Positions 1 to 9,893 of a stretch of 64,000 bases of DNA are shown piece by piece. Origin of the DNA: Saccopteryx bilineata (lineage: Eukaryota; Chordata; Mammalia; Chiroptera; Emballonuridae); assembly GCF_036850765.1 (NCBI RefSeq), contig NC_089495.1, positions 69,354,410 to 69,418,409 of the forward strand, read 5' to 3'. Under the pieces are notes generated by a model. That model was not told the origin of the DNA. It searched no databases and saw only the letters and a program-made list of their open reading frames with translations. Made by a program: the position numbers and the translations under genes. How positions within the stretch are numbered: position 1 is the stretch's first letter; every line of letters begins with the position of its first letter.

Positions 1-72
1 TTTAATAAATAAATTTAAAAAATAGATATTATCTAGTTTAATTTTCATCAAATTTAACAAAACTTATTCAAC

Positions 73-293
73 TCTGATTGAAGAGATTTATTTTCCATTA
101 TTAAAAAGATCAAAATATTGGAAGTTTTTAAATTTTCATATTGTAGTTATTTCTATGAAATTCCTAATCACTGCTTCTTATTCTATACCTTGGATTTAAA
201 TAGATAAAGCACACACAAAAGACGAGCCCCTCTTTACATGTTTAAACATAGCTGTGGTCTAAAGCCTTGATTCACTTTCTTTTATAGCTCTCA
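73..293. repeat. Dispersed direct repeat, copy A
   Basis: About 220 bp that recurs at 1199-1413 in the same orientation, roughly 80% identical by eye. Shared landmarks are tctgattga at the left edge, cttattctataccttggatt in the middle and agctgtg near the right edge. The sequence beyond each edge does not match, so this is a pair of dispersed copies and not a 1.1-kb tandem duplication. It could be an unrecognised interspersed repeat or an LTR pair. I do not recognise the family. Confidence 0.7.
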
Positions 294-692
294 ATGTTTT
301 AGACTGCTTTAAAGGAAATATTCAATTATAAAACACTGAGCCACTTAACTGAAAATAAGTTTATATTATATAATACTATAAAAATTCTTATCAACACTCT
401 TCTACCTCTGAAGGAATATTTATTCAATCACTATCTCTTCTGAGGTGATGCAAATGTTCTGAAATGAGATAGTGTTAAGATTGCACAATATTGTAACTCT
501 ACTGACTCTCAGATCATCTAAGCTGAAGAGAGGAGAGCTGAGATGCCAGAGCTGGAGAGGGAAAATAATCAAGATGTTTTCCCTTCACCAAGTAATTCAT
601 CAATAGAGTTGAAAATGTATACTATACAAAATGTCATGAGAAAACTACAAAATATTAGTTATTCATAATAAAACAATAATGATGTTTATATA

Positions 693-815
693 GGTGGGGC
701 AAAAATAAGTTTACAATTGTTCATATGGAAAATAATACAATAATTAATAAATAACAATACAGGAGTAAACTGCGTTTCTGGCTCACAACTGTAAGACTAC
801 TTTTATTCGACTCAG
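693..815. mobile_element. Decayed palindromic mariner-type MITE
   Basis: The left end ggtggggcaaaaataagttt and the right end (actacttttattcgactcag) are diverged inverted copies of the terminal repeat seen intact at 35331-35490. The element is flanked by TA at 691-692 and 816-817, the target duplication of the Tc1/mariner superfamily. It has no coding capacity. It is the most decayed of the three related copies in the window. Confidence 0.6.
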
Positions 816-1198
816 TAATATGTTACTCTTCCTCATAAAATCTTTCAGGGTCTTCCCATTGACCTTGGATAAAATTCAATATCCTCAGGTAGTTACGAGA
901 GTCCACATACCTGGTCTCAGCTCTGCTTCAGTGTCACCAGTTTCCAGTCTGCATCTTCTATTCTGTGCTCCAATCATACTGCTGGAAGTCCTGCCAGTTC
1001 TGAAAGTGAATGGCCAGTCTCCTCTGGGCCTCTTCAATCTGCTGGCCAGTCTGCCTGCAGACTCATCTCTATTCTTTATTTGGCTAACACCACATTATCC
1101 ATCAACTCTCATCTCAATATCAATTAATTACATAGATTCACTTTGCTTCTTTGCACAGATGAAGTGGAATTACTTTAGGCTCCCAAGACCTATATAAT

Positions 1199-1413
1199 TC
1201 TGATTGAAAAGATTCCTTTTCCATTAATAAAAAGATTAAAATATTAGATGTTTATTTAAATTCTACTTACTATTTCTATGAAATTTCTAATCATTGCTTC
1301 TTATTCTATACCTTGGATTTAAATAGATAAAGCATAAACAAAGGACTAGCCCCTTTTTGCATGTTCAAATATAGCTGTGATGTAAAGCCCAAGGACTTCT
1401 CTTATAACTCTCT
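1199..1413. repeat. Dispersed direct repeat, copy B
   Basis: Second copy of the repeat at 73-293, same orientation, offset 1126 bp. The best-preserved block is cttattctataccttggatt followed by taaatagataaagca. Identity decays gradually toward both edges and includes small indels, so the pair is old. Confidence 0.7.
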
Positions 1414-1566
1414 CTAGTGCTGAATTTATGTGCAGGGCATTTTCCACTTCCCTGCAGAGTTGGGGAAACCAGAGTATTGCAAGAGCAACTAAAAGCAACA
1501 ACAAAAGAGAAAAACAACAACTTTGCTTCATTACTGGAAAACAAATGTAAGACATTTTATCAAACT

Positions 1567-1773
1567 TGGGGGAGGGGGAGGGGCACAAAGAAAACTATTG
1601 ATAGATAGAGGGTGACAGAGGACAATCTGACTCTGGGTGAGAGGTATGCAACATAATTTAATGCATAAACATAAGTTAACAAGATAACCTAGACATGTTT
1701 TCTTTGAATATATGTACTCTGATTTATTAATGTCATCCCATTAACATTAATAAAAATTTATTTAAAAAAAACA
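1567..1773 (+). mobile_element. L1 3'UTR fragment, plus strand
   Basis: This matches the reverse complement of the 3' end of the young L1s in this window: ggaggggcacaaagaaaac, then ggtgacagaggacaatctga, then atgcaacataatt, then tctgatttattaatgtca followed by cattaa and an A-rich tail. It is 5'-truncated and several percent diverged, with a short insertion after atgcaacataattt, so it is older than the full-length copies. Confidence 0.8.
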
Positions 1774-1837
1774 AAAAAACTTGCAAATAGAGAAGTGTCA
1801 CTCTTTAAAAAAGAAAAAAGAATAAGTATAATTCAAT

Positions 1838-2211
1838 TTATTTTTATTTATTTATTTTTATTATTAAGTGATAAGCAGGGAGGCAGAGAGACAGACACCC
1901 TCATGCACCCTAACCAGGATCCACCCGGCAAACCCCCTATAGGGCAATGCTCTGCCTCTGGACCACAGCTCCATTGCCAGCAACCTAGCTATTTTAGAGC
2001 TGGAGGTGAGGTCATGGACCCATGCTCAGCAACGTGAGCCAACTTTGCTCTAACAATTCAAGCCATTGCTGTGGAATGAAAAGAGATAGAGGTGAAGGAG
2101 AGGAGTGGACAAGCAGATGGTCACTTCTCCTGTGTGCCCTGAATGGGAATCGAACCCAGAACATCCACTCTCTGGGTTGATGCTGTACTGCCAAGCCAAC
2201 CAGCCAGGGTG
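1838..2211 (-). mobile_element. Old tRNA-headed SINE, family A
   Basis: On the minus strand the head runs from position 2211 leftward: it is a diverged form of the ccctggctggttggct... start, followed by a B-box-like region (gggttcgattccc on the minus strand, seen as gggaatcgaaccc at 2146-2158). The body shows the family A landmarks cagatggtcacttctcctgt and accaggatccacccggc. It is substantially diverged and its tail is TTTA-rich, which marks an older subfamily. No clear target-site duplication was found. Confidence 0.8.
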
Positions 2212-2323
2212 CATATCTCATTTCCATGGAAGCCTAAACAGAAAAGAATTTCATCAATTACTATCAATATCTAAGATAATGAGACAGCTCAGAAAGAAAA
2301 TTTAAAAATCTCCAGAAAATAAA

Positions 2324-2676
2324 CATGAAGACATGGAAAAATATGATTTAAATCAGTGGTCCCCAACCTTTTCTGGGCCATGGACCGGTTTAATGTAAGA
2401 AAATATTTTCACAGACCGGCCTTTAGGGTGGGACAGATAAATGTATCACGTGACCGAGACAAGCATCAAGAGTGAGTCTTAGACGGATGTAACAGAGGGA
2501 ATCTGGTCATTAAAAATAAAACACTGTTCAGACTTAAATATAAATAAAATGAAAATAATGTAAGTTATTTATTCTTTCTCTGCGAACCAGTACCAAATGG
2601 CCCATGGACTGGTACCGGTCTGCGGCCCGGGGGTTGAGGATCACTGATTTAAATCACATTTTTCCATGTCTTCATG
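2324..2676. repeat. Inverted arms flanking a hAT insertion
   Basis: The 22 bases at 2324-2345 are the reverse complement of 2655-2676 with one mismatch (arms contain gaagacatgg / ccatgtcttc). Between each arm and the transposon lies the 8-bp target duplication atttaaat, itself a palindrome. Removing the transposon and one duplication leaves a near-perfect 52-bp palindrome with atttaaat at its centre. Either the transposon hit the exact centre of a palindrome, or these arms are part of an unusually long terminal inverted repeat. Confidence 0.85.
2354..2646. mobile_element. Non-autonomous hAT transposon (MITE)
   Basis: A 293-bp element with terminal inverted repeats cagtggtccccaacc at the left and ggttgaggatcactg at the right. 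It is flanked by perfect 8-bp duplications atttaaat at 2346-2353 and 2647-2654, the hallmark of the hAT superfamily. The subterminal parts are GC-rich and partly palindromic (ggaccggtttaatg; ggtaccggtctgcggcccgg). It encodes no protein and would need a hAT transposase supplied in trans. Confidence 0.9.
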
Positions 2677-2931
2677 ATTGAGAATTCAAGGTTGTAGATC
2701 TGAAAACATTTGAATTATAAGAAAACAGTTTAATGAATTCATAAATCAAATCAATTAACAAAAGGTATACTTTATCAAAGAGATTGATGTAAAAAATAAT
2801 CATATATAAATTCTGGAGATGAAGAATGAACTGAAAAACTTGGGGAATAAAACTAACTGGACAGAAGAAACAATTAGTTATAAGTTTAAAAATATTGTAC
2901 CTAGAAAAGGGTAAGCCCTATTTATGTTTTT

Positions 2932-3351
2932 TTTTTGTTTTTTGGGGTTTTTTTTTGTGGGGTTTTTTTTGTATTTTTCTGAAGCTGGAAACGGGGAGAG
3001 ACAGTCAGACAGACTCCTGCATGCGCCCCACCGGGATCCACCCGGCACGCCCACCAGGGGTGATGCTCTGCCCACCAGGGGGCGATGCTCTGCCCCTCCG
3101 GGGTGTCGCTCTGCCACGACCAGAGCCACTCTAGCGCCTGGGGCAGAGGCCAAGGAGCCATCCCCAGCGCCCGGGCCATCTTTGCTCCAATGGAGCCTTG
3201 GCTGCAGAAGGGGAAGACAGAGACAGAGAAGAAGGAGGGGGTGGGGTGGAGAAGCAAATGGGCGCTTCTCCTATGTGCCCTGGCCGGGAATCGAACCTGG
3301 GTCCCCCGCACACCAGGCCGACGCTCTACCGCTGAGCCAACTGGCCCGGGC
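2932..3351 (-). mobile_element. tRNA-headed SINE, family A, full length
   Basis: The element reads leftward from the head at 3351 to the tail at about 2932. It shows an A-box-like segment (ttggctcagcggtagagcg on the minus strand), a B box (ggttcgattcc), the conserved cgcccatttgcttctcc block and a cagcttcagaaa tail. The target duplication ccctatttatgtttt is found at 2917-2931 and 3352-3366. The extra T/G-rich run at 2932-2965 is an expanded, mutated A-tail. It carries two copies of the internal ccaccagggg motif. Confidence 0.95.
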
Positions 3352-3570
3352 CCCTATTTATGTTTTAAATGACAAAAAACATGAACTGTGTGTGCTATGT
3401 ATACTATATGCTTAGCAAAAAGCCTGAGTCATGTTAGGCAAATATTTTTTGTATGAATGAACATCTGTTTAGTAGAATAGATGTGAAAAGAACTTTGGAT
3501 AATAGAAGGTGAAAATGATTAGGTAATTTGGGGCAGAGAAACTTGATTTGCTTGAAAAAGAAGGTCATTT

Positions 3571-3693
3571 GGCCCTGGCTGGTTGATTCAGTGATAGAGC
3601 ATCAGCTCAGCTTATTGATATCCTGGGTTCAATTCCCAGTCAGAGCACACAGGAGAGGTACCCATCTACTTCCCCACCCTCTCCCCTCTCATT

Positions 3694-3773
<80 letters not shown>

Positions 3774-4000
3774 ATCCCCTCCTGCAGCTATGGCTCAATT
3801 AGAATGAGTTGATCCCAGGCTCTGAGGATGGCTCCATGGCCTATGCCTCAAATGTTAGGTAGAGCAGCAGAGCAATGCCCCAGATGTGCAGAGCATCATC
3901 TCCTAGTGGGCTTGCGGGGTGGATCCTGGTCAGGCACATGCAGGAGTCTGTCTCTGCCTCACTTCCTCTCACTGAATAAAAAAAAAAAAAAAAGAAAAGA
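3571..4000 (+). mobile_element. Older SINE of family A with CT expansion
   Basis: The head is ggccctggctggttgattca, with a B-box region gggttcaattcccag. The body is recognisable (ctgaggatggctccatggcc; ggtggatcctggtcagg). The tail is ctctcactgaataaaaa, not cagcttcagaaaa, which separates this older subgroup from the young copies. An imperfect target duplication (gaaggtcattt left, gaagtgtcattt right) is visible. The pyrimidine stretch of the body has expanded into a CT microsatellite at 3694-3775. Confidence 0.85.
3694..3775. repeat. (CT)n microsatellite inside a SINE
   Basis: About 80 bp of nearly pure CT with two TTCT interruptions, located where family A SINEs normally carry a short ctctctgtctctctcttcc segment. 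Confidence 0.95.
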
Positions 4001-4584
4001 AAAGGAATTTTTAAAGGAAGTGTCATTTAATTTGGAATTAACTAGAGCAATAAAGAAAAGAATGGCAGAAGAAGTTGGCCTTTCTTCTGAAATGTGTAAC
4101 ACAAGAATAAGGACAACAATCAACAGAATAAAAACACAATCTTCCCTTTGGATAAGGATTATAGATTATTAGTATTTGCACTAACAGACGTTTTTAAACT
4201 TTCATTCTTTGTGGTCTTATGACTTATAAGTTTCTCTAAAACATTTCCATAGCTTATATTTTTCTAATATTTGAAATGTATTTCTTCTGAACTCTATTAT
4301 GTCTCATTTTGTGGTTATTACTGACTTAAAAATATACAATAACTTTTATTTAATCCATACTTTCTCATTGATCCCAACTGAGTGCAGGGTTAATAGTACT
4401 AGTTACTACTTTCACTTGTTTTTAACTAAGTCATTATTGGCATTTTGGTTAGGTGATTTACCTTTGCTGTAAATAATTTTGTTGACCTAGAAAACAATTT
4501 ATATTCTTGGCCTCTGAGCACTGTTTGACATTCACCCTTTGCAGTCATGGTAATCTTTGAAACTAGTACATTTCCAACATAATT
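4001..4584. other. Unique AT-rich stretch
   Basis: I see no gene, repeat family or structured motif here. It is AT-rich with stops in all frames. Confidence 0.5.
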
Positions 4585-5045
4585 TATGGTGGCCAAGACA
4601 TGGAAACAAACAAACTGTCCTTCATTATATCACTATATAAAAAAATGTGATACATACATACAATGGAAAAATACTGTTCAACCATATGAAAATAAGAAGT
4701 ACTGCCATTTGTGACAATATAGATGGGCCTTGAGAATATCATGCTAAGTAAAGTAATTCAGATAATAAAAGAAAAGGAACACATGCTTTCACCCATTTGT
4801 GGGATATAAAATTGAAAGCAACAAATGAACAAATAAGAAAAACAAACACACAAAAACTCATAGACCTAGACAACAGTATGGTGGTTACCAGAGGGAGTAT
4901 AGGACAGGGTAAAAAGGGTCAAATATATGGTAACAGAAAATTATTTGCGTTTAGGTGGTGGACACTCAATGCAATATATAGATCATGTATCATAGTAATG
5001 TACACTTGAAACCTATATAATCTTTTTTTTTGCTATTTCAGAGAT

Positions 5046-5534
5046 TTTTATTTTTTTTTATTTTTTTATAATTTTATTTTTTTAATGGGGTGACATCAAT
5101 AAATCAGGTTACATATATTCAAAGATCAACAAGTCTAGGTTATCTTGTCTTTCAATTATGTTGCATACCCATCACCCAAAGTCAGATTGTCCTCTGTCAC
5201 CTTCTATCTAGTTTTCTTTGTGCCCCTCCCCCTCCCCCTTTCCCTTTCCCTTTCCCCCCTCCCCCCGTAACCACCACACTCTTATCAATGTCTCTTAGTT
5301 TCACTTTTATGTCCCACCTATGTATGGAATAATGCAGTTCCTGGTTTTTTCTGATTTACTTATTTCACTTCGTATAATGTTATCAAGATCCCACCATTTT
5401 GCTGTAAATGTTCCGATGTCATCATTTCTTATGGCTGAGTAGTATTCCATAGTGTATATGTGCCACATCTTCTTTATCCAGTCATCTATTGACGGGCTTT
5501 TTGGTTGTTTCCATGTCCTGGCCACTGTGAACTT
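5046..5534 (-). mobile_element. Young 5'-truncated L1
   Basis: Starts at the left with the L1 3' end in reverse (aattttatttttttaatggg, then gtgacatcaataaatcagg) and stops abruptly after ctggccactgtgaac, so only about 490 bp of the 3' end is present. It is nearly identical to the 3' ends of the two full-length L1s in this window. It lies in the 3' tail of an older plus-strand L1. The pyrimidine-rich 3'UTR segment cccctccccctccccctttc (5223-5242) is conserved. Confidence 0.9.
5307..5534 (-). pseudogene. L1 ORF2p C-terminal fragment
   Basis: This is the last roughly 75 codons of L1 ORF2, open to the natural stop. It contains [20 protein letters not shown] and [17 protein letters not shown], which match the ORF2p C-terminus of the full-length copies at 42836-43105 and 54569 onward. 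The first few codons of the open frame (MVNKF) come from flanking DNA. The endonuclease and reverse transcriptase are absent, so it is non-functional. Confidence 0.9.
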
Positions 5535-5570
5535 ATTAACCAATGTTTCCCCAATAAATTTAACAAAGAA

Positions 5571-5988
5571 CTATTACATTCACAAATAATCCCAGTCATC
5601 CCTGACCCCTAGAGGAAGAGAAGTATTGCTTTAAAGCACTGAAGTAGTATTTAATTTCTAAATTTAAGTCACACAATAAAAGCAAATATTTTGATGTGAT
5701 TTTATGATAATATATCAACTTAGATTAACATTTTAATTATAGCTATGTTTTCTTGTCAGAAATGTTTTAAAAAGTGTCACAAAATAATTTCAATTTTTAT
5801 CTGACCAGATGACTTATGAAGAATGCTAATATTAGTACATAGATTTTCATACAATTGTGTGCATCCTTGACAAACAGCATTACTTAATTTTTATTTATTT
5901 ATAAAATAATTTAATGCTAAAATAAAATTAAGAAACCATAGACTTTTTTGATGAGAATTACTCCAGTGCTCATTGTAAGGCCAGTAGT
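5571..5988. other. Unique AT-rich stretch
   Basis: No recognisable gene or repeat. Ends next to the putative LTR on the right. Confidence 0.5.
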
Positions 5989-6496
5989 CATGACCACCAT
6001 CACAGCTGTCTGACTCTTTCTTTACCATCTGGAGAGACGGCAAAGAAGTGGCGGAGTCAGGGGGTCGTGGGCTATTTTCCTTTAATCCTAGCTTGCACTT
6101 GGCAAGCAAGTAGATACTTGCAATGAGAAAAACACTTCCCTTTCCATTCAGGGCTCCCAAAGCCACGGACTCATCTGAGTTTTCCTAGAATCAAAGGTTT
6201 CTACCTCTCCCATCTTATTCACCTCTGTTCCCCATCTCCTTCTCTTGTGCAAACTGGCTTCTCTACCTTTTTGCCATTTTGGCTGCCTCCTCCAAGTGGC
6301 CTCCCTGCCCTGCTACAGCATCAGCTCCTCTTCTCTACAAGAATGTGGCCACTCTCTCCAAAATGGCCTCTTAGTTATTCCTTTTAAAACCTTTGGGTGT
6401 GAAAGTCCCTCCCTCAACACACATTAGCATAACCAAGCCCCTTCCCAAGCAAGAAGGCAATCAGCCACCTCATGAGGGCAGTGGCTATCTTTAACA
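5989..6496 (-). mobile_element. Possible solo LTR of an old endogenous retrovirus
   Basis: This stretch is richer in GC and short purine/pyrimidine blocks than its neighbours. Read on the minus strand it begins with TG at 6496, has a TATA-like ttttaaaagg about 120 bases in, and an attaaa-like polyadenylation signal about 430 bases in, followed by a C-rich stretch. That order fits U3-R-U5 of an LTR. I could not find a 4-6 bp target duplication or a clean CA end, and there is no retroviral internal sequence beside it. An ordinary conserved segment is the main alternative. Confidence 0.4.
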
Positions 6497-8288
6497 GAGT
6501 GAGCATAAATTAATTTATCTGTCCAACACTCATTTAGCAGATTTTAAAGATGACAAAATTTTAAATGAACATGTATCTTATCTGATATTATATCTGTTAA
6601 ACCCATCCTTTACATTTTGGGAAATATTTTTATATTTGTATGCATATTATATAAATTATGTAAATTAACTGGAACATTGCAAATAGTTTCTCTTTTATAT
6701 TTTAGAGTTTTTTTGTATATGCTGAAAATATCTTAATTAATTCTCCTACTTCTTTTTGAGAACTATCTTATATGTTTACCATTTTTCTTTCTCCTATATT
6801 ATTAATACTACACTTCATACTTCATTGTGTTTATAAAAGTTTCATTTAGACTTTTGTTTTGTTTTGTTTTGCTTTTTCCGGAAATTTCACCTTAAGGCCT
6901 TTTTGAGCAGTGGAGCTTATCTCGCCAATCGATAACAAGGTTTTCATAAAAAGCACTCTCTTCTTATAGAGAAATTCATTGTTCTTGACGCATAAAAACA
7001 ATAACCCAAAAGAAAAAATCTACTTTTTGAGACAATGTGGCAAGTAATCATATTCTTTCTTTTTCAAAGTTATGACCATAAATTTCTCTCAGTACTCTTC
7101 AAACTTCTTTAAAAAGTTTAACTATTAAAAAAAAGGTTTAGGAAGTTTCTAAAGCACAAAATTAATATATACAGACAATTATGGACATTTCATTGTTTTA
7201 GTGGTCTTAGAAAGTAGTCATATTATATAAATACATCAATACATATCTGTTATATTACTGAGTTTTATATAAAATACACTGATAGATGTAAGATATATTT
7301 AAAACATGCAGGAGGGATCTTTCTTGTTTTTAATAATTTAATATTTTTAAGATGCTTTTCTTTTAAAAAGAGTGCATCTTTTCCTCAAAATACGGAATGC
7401 AGGAATCCAAAATGATTGTATCATTGGTCTTGCTATATCAAAGGAGAAGGATCATTGAGTACTGTATCTATTTAGTTCTAATTTAAAAGCTTAGATTTAC
7501 ATGGCAGTAAAGTTTTTCCTTAGTTTATATTGCCTTATAGCAGTTGTAAAGAAGAAAAATTAATTTTTCTTCTACCCTCTGAATTCTCAGCTGAGACTCC
7601 TGTAATAAAATATGAATTAACAAAAGAAAAACAAACAAAATTATTTTCATGTATACATAATATATACATGGGAAATACCTAGGAAAAATGAATAACTCCC
7701 CAAGTTGGTTCAGAATCCAGACTTAAATGCCTTTTTATTAAGGAATGGTGAAGGACTATAGATCTCTTAAGTTAGAGTAACTGATGTTTAGGAAAGATGA
7801 ATAGACCCTTAAAATGAGAGGTGTGTTAATTTGTGAGAAAGCTGGTCTGGGTGTGGTGTTGACCTTTTTTTCTCTTCGCTCCAGTGATTAGTGAATCTTC
7901 CCTAGTTGATTAAACTCGTAGGTAGGAGACTTATGACAGTGAGTTCTTTTTTCAGGATCTATCTTTAAGCAGAAAAGAAGAGTTCAAAGAAATCCTCTTC
8001 CTACATTTGCTATTTTTTTAATGCCTACATTTCAAAATAATATTGCAAGGTGGCATATTGTGGTGGCATATTCTGAGCAACTGCAGTCACTTTTTGTGAT
8101 AGCATATTCTGCTCCCCTTCAGTGTTAAGAAAAGTATATGATGCATGAAAAGTGATTGGGATTTAGGTTTAGAGAAAAATAGCAAACAGCCTATCATATG
8201 TAAGTTTAACCAATATTAAACATTTCAGGCATATCTCAGAGATATTGAGACTTTTGTTCCAGGTGATTGCAACAAAGAAAATTACATG
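6497..8288. other. Unique AT-rich stretch
   Basis: About 1.8 kb without a recognisable gene, RNA or repeat family. Composition is AT-rich with short homopolymers only. Confidence 0.5.
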
Positions 8289-8296
8289 AATATTTT

Positions 8297-8678
8297 TTTT
8301 TTTCTGAAGCTGGAAACGGGGAGAGACAGTCAGACAGACTCCCGCATGCGCCCGACCGGGATCCACCCGGCACGCCCACCAGGGGCGAAGCTCTGCCCAC
8401 CAGGGGGGCGATGCTCTGCCCCTCCCGGGCGTCGCTCTGTGGCAACCAGAGCCACTCTAGCGCCTGGGGCAGAGGCCAAGGAGCCATCCCCAGCGCCCGG
8501 GCCATCTTCGCTCCAATGGAGCCTTGGCTGCGGGAGGAGAAGTGAGAGACAGAGAGGAAGGAGGGAGTGGGGGTGGAGAAGCAAATGGGCGCTTCTCCTG
8601 TGTGCCCTGGTCGGGAATCGAACCTGGGTCCCCCACACGCCAGGCCGACGCTCTACCGCTGAGCCAACCAGCCAGGGC
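8297..8678 (-). mobile_element. tRNA-headed SINE, family A, young
   Basis: The tail ttctgaagctggaaacgggg begins at about 8301 and the head, ccaaccagccagggc, ends at 8678 (minus-strand element). A- and B-box sequences are well kept (B box seen as gggaatcgaacctgg). A short target duplication aatatttt occurs at 8289-8296 and 8679-8686. Two copies of the internal cacccaccagggg-type motif are present. Confidence 0.95.
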
Positions 8679-8950
8679 AATATTTTGATTTTCTAGTGCA
8701 TGTACAGTGTAGTCTATTAAATGTACAATAACTGTATATCTAAAAAAAAGTCAATATATATATATCTAATTAAAAATATTTCATTACTAAAATATGCTAT
8801 CATCTGACTATTCAGAAAAGTGATGCCCATAGATTGAGCAATGTAAGGTTGCCACAAACCTTCAGTTTGTAAAAAACACAACATATGCAAAGCACAATAA
8901 AGTGAAATGCATAAAATAAGTATGCCTATATGTTATAAAACTCACGAACA

Positions 8951-9241
8951 GCCTGACCAGGCAGTGGTGCAGTGGATAGAGCATCTGACTGGGATGCAGA
9001 GGACCCAGGTTCGAGAATCCGAGGTCACTGGATTGAGCACAGGCTCATCGGGTTTGAGCAGGGCTCACCAGCTTGAGCCCAAGGTCGCTGGCTCAAGCAA
9101 GGGGTCACTCAGTCTGCTATAGACCCCGGTCAAGGCACATGTGAGAAATCAATCAATGAACAACTAAGTAACTACAACAAAGGGTTGATGTTTCTCATCT
9201 TTCTCCCTTCCTGTGTGTCCCTCTCTCTTTCTCAAGAAAGA
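8951..9241 (+). mobile_element. tRNA-headed SINE, family B
   Basis: Starts gcctgaccaggcagtggtgc with a tRNA-like A box (gtggtgcagtggatagagc) and B box (ggttcgagaatcc). Next comes a distinctive body of short repeated phrases built on gcttgag / ggctcacc / caagg, and the end is ...tctcatctttctcccttcctg and a pyrimidine-rich tail. This family is unrelated in body sequence to family A. Two other plus copies (38478, 40355) and one minus copy (37626) are in this window. Confidence 0.9.
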
Positions 9242-9683
9242 TTTAATTATTTCAAAATCAGACTTATGATGATTCTCTAAAAATTTAATTATATGTGTGT
9301 ACCTCAGGCACTATGATATTAGATGGACTTTATTACACAATTCACATCTGATGAAGTAATTTTTAATATTTATTGTGTACACTATTCTTATACTTGACTC
9401 TGAGGAGTTCACATTGTTACTGCATGTAGTCAATTCAATTAAATACATGTATTAATTGACTTCTTCTGTTTTGAATATATATATATCTTTATAACATCAT
9501 TACTTTTGACTTTCAACATCTAATGAAGGTATTCTTGGAGTCTGCAACAATGTGGTATCACATATTAAATTAAATATATATATGTATATGTGTGTGTTTT
9601 TGATATGTGATTTTTTTTTCTGAGGCTATTAATCTCTTGCCTACATGCTCACAGAGCACACTCTTCTTCCCCCAGTCTCTCCA

Positions 9684-9893
9684 ATTTATATATATATATA
9701 TGCACGCATCATTACATATATACTCATATATTATACATATATACACACTTTATATACAATTATATACACACTTTATATACACATTATATATATATATACT
9801 TTATATCCACAGATATATACACATTATATATACACGTTATAGATACACTTTATATACACAGATATATACACATTACACACATGCATACATTTT
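9684..9893. repeat. TA/TATACAC-rich microsatellite region
   Basis: About 210 bp of imperfect tatata and tatacac repeats (for example tttatatacacagatatata). The long open frames that cross it consist only of Y/I/H/T-rich repeat translation and are not genes. Confidence 0.9.

Larger units (their letters stand above)
4585..5570 (+). mobile_element. Older L1 3' end (L1MA-like), interrupted
   Basis: Plus-strand relic of the ORF2 C-terminus and 3'UTR. Landmarks are gtggccaagacatggaaac, acaatggaaaaatactgttc, tttcacccatttgtgggata and the terminal gtacacttgaaacctatata. The expected 3' continuation (ttattaaccaatgtttcccc, then aataaattt) is displaced to 5535-5570, because a younger L1 inserted at about 5023-5534. 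Internal stops and indels leave no ORF. Confidence 0.8.

Noticed and set aside
6497..8288. Cryptic host gene in the larger transposon-free stretches
   Set aside because: No stretch shows sustained coding bias, paired splice signals with open frame, or similarity to a protein I recognise. Intronic or intergenic status cannot be decided from the window alone.
8951..9241. CRISPR-like array suggested by repeated gcttgag/ggctca phrases
   Set aside because: The phrases are short, unevenly spaced and occur identically in other copies of the same SINE family. The genome is mammalian.
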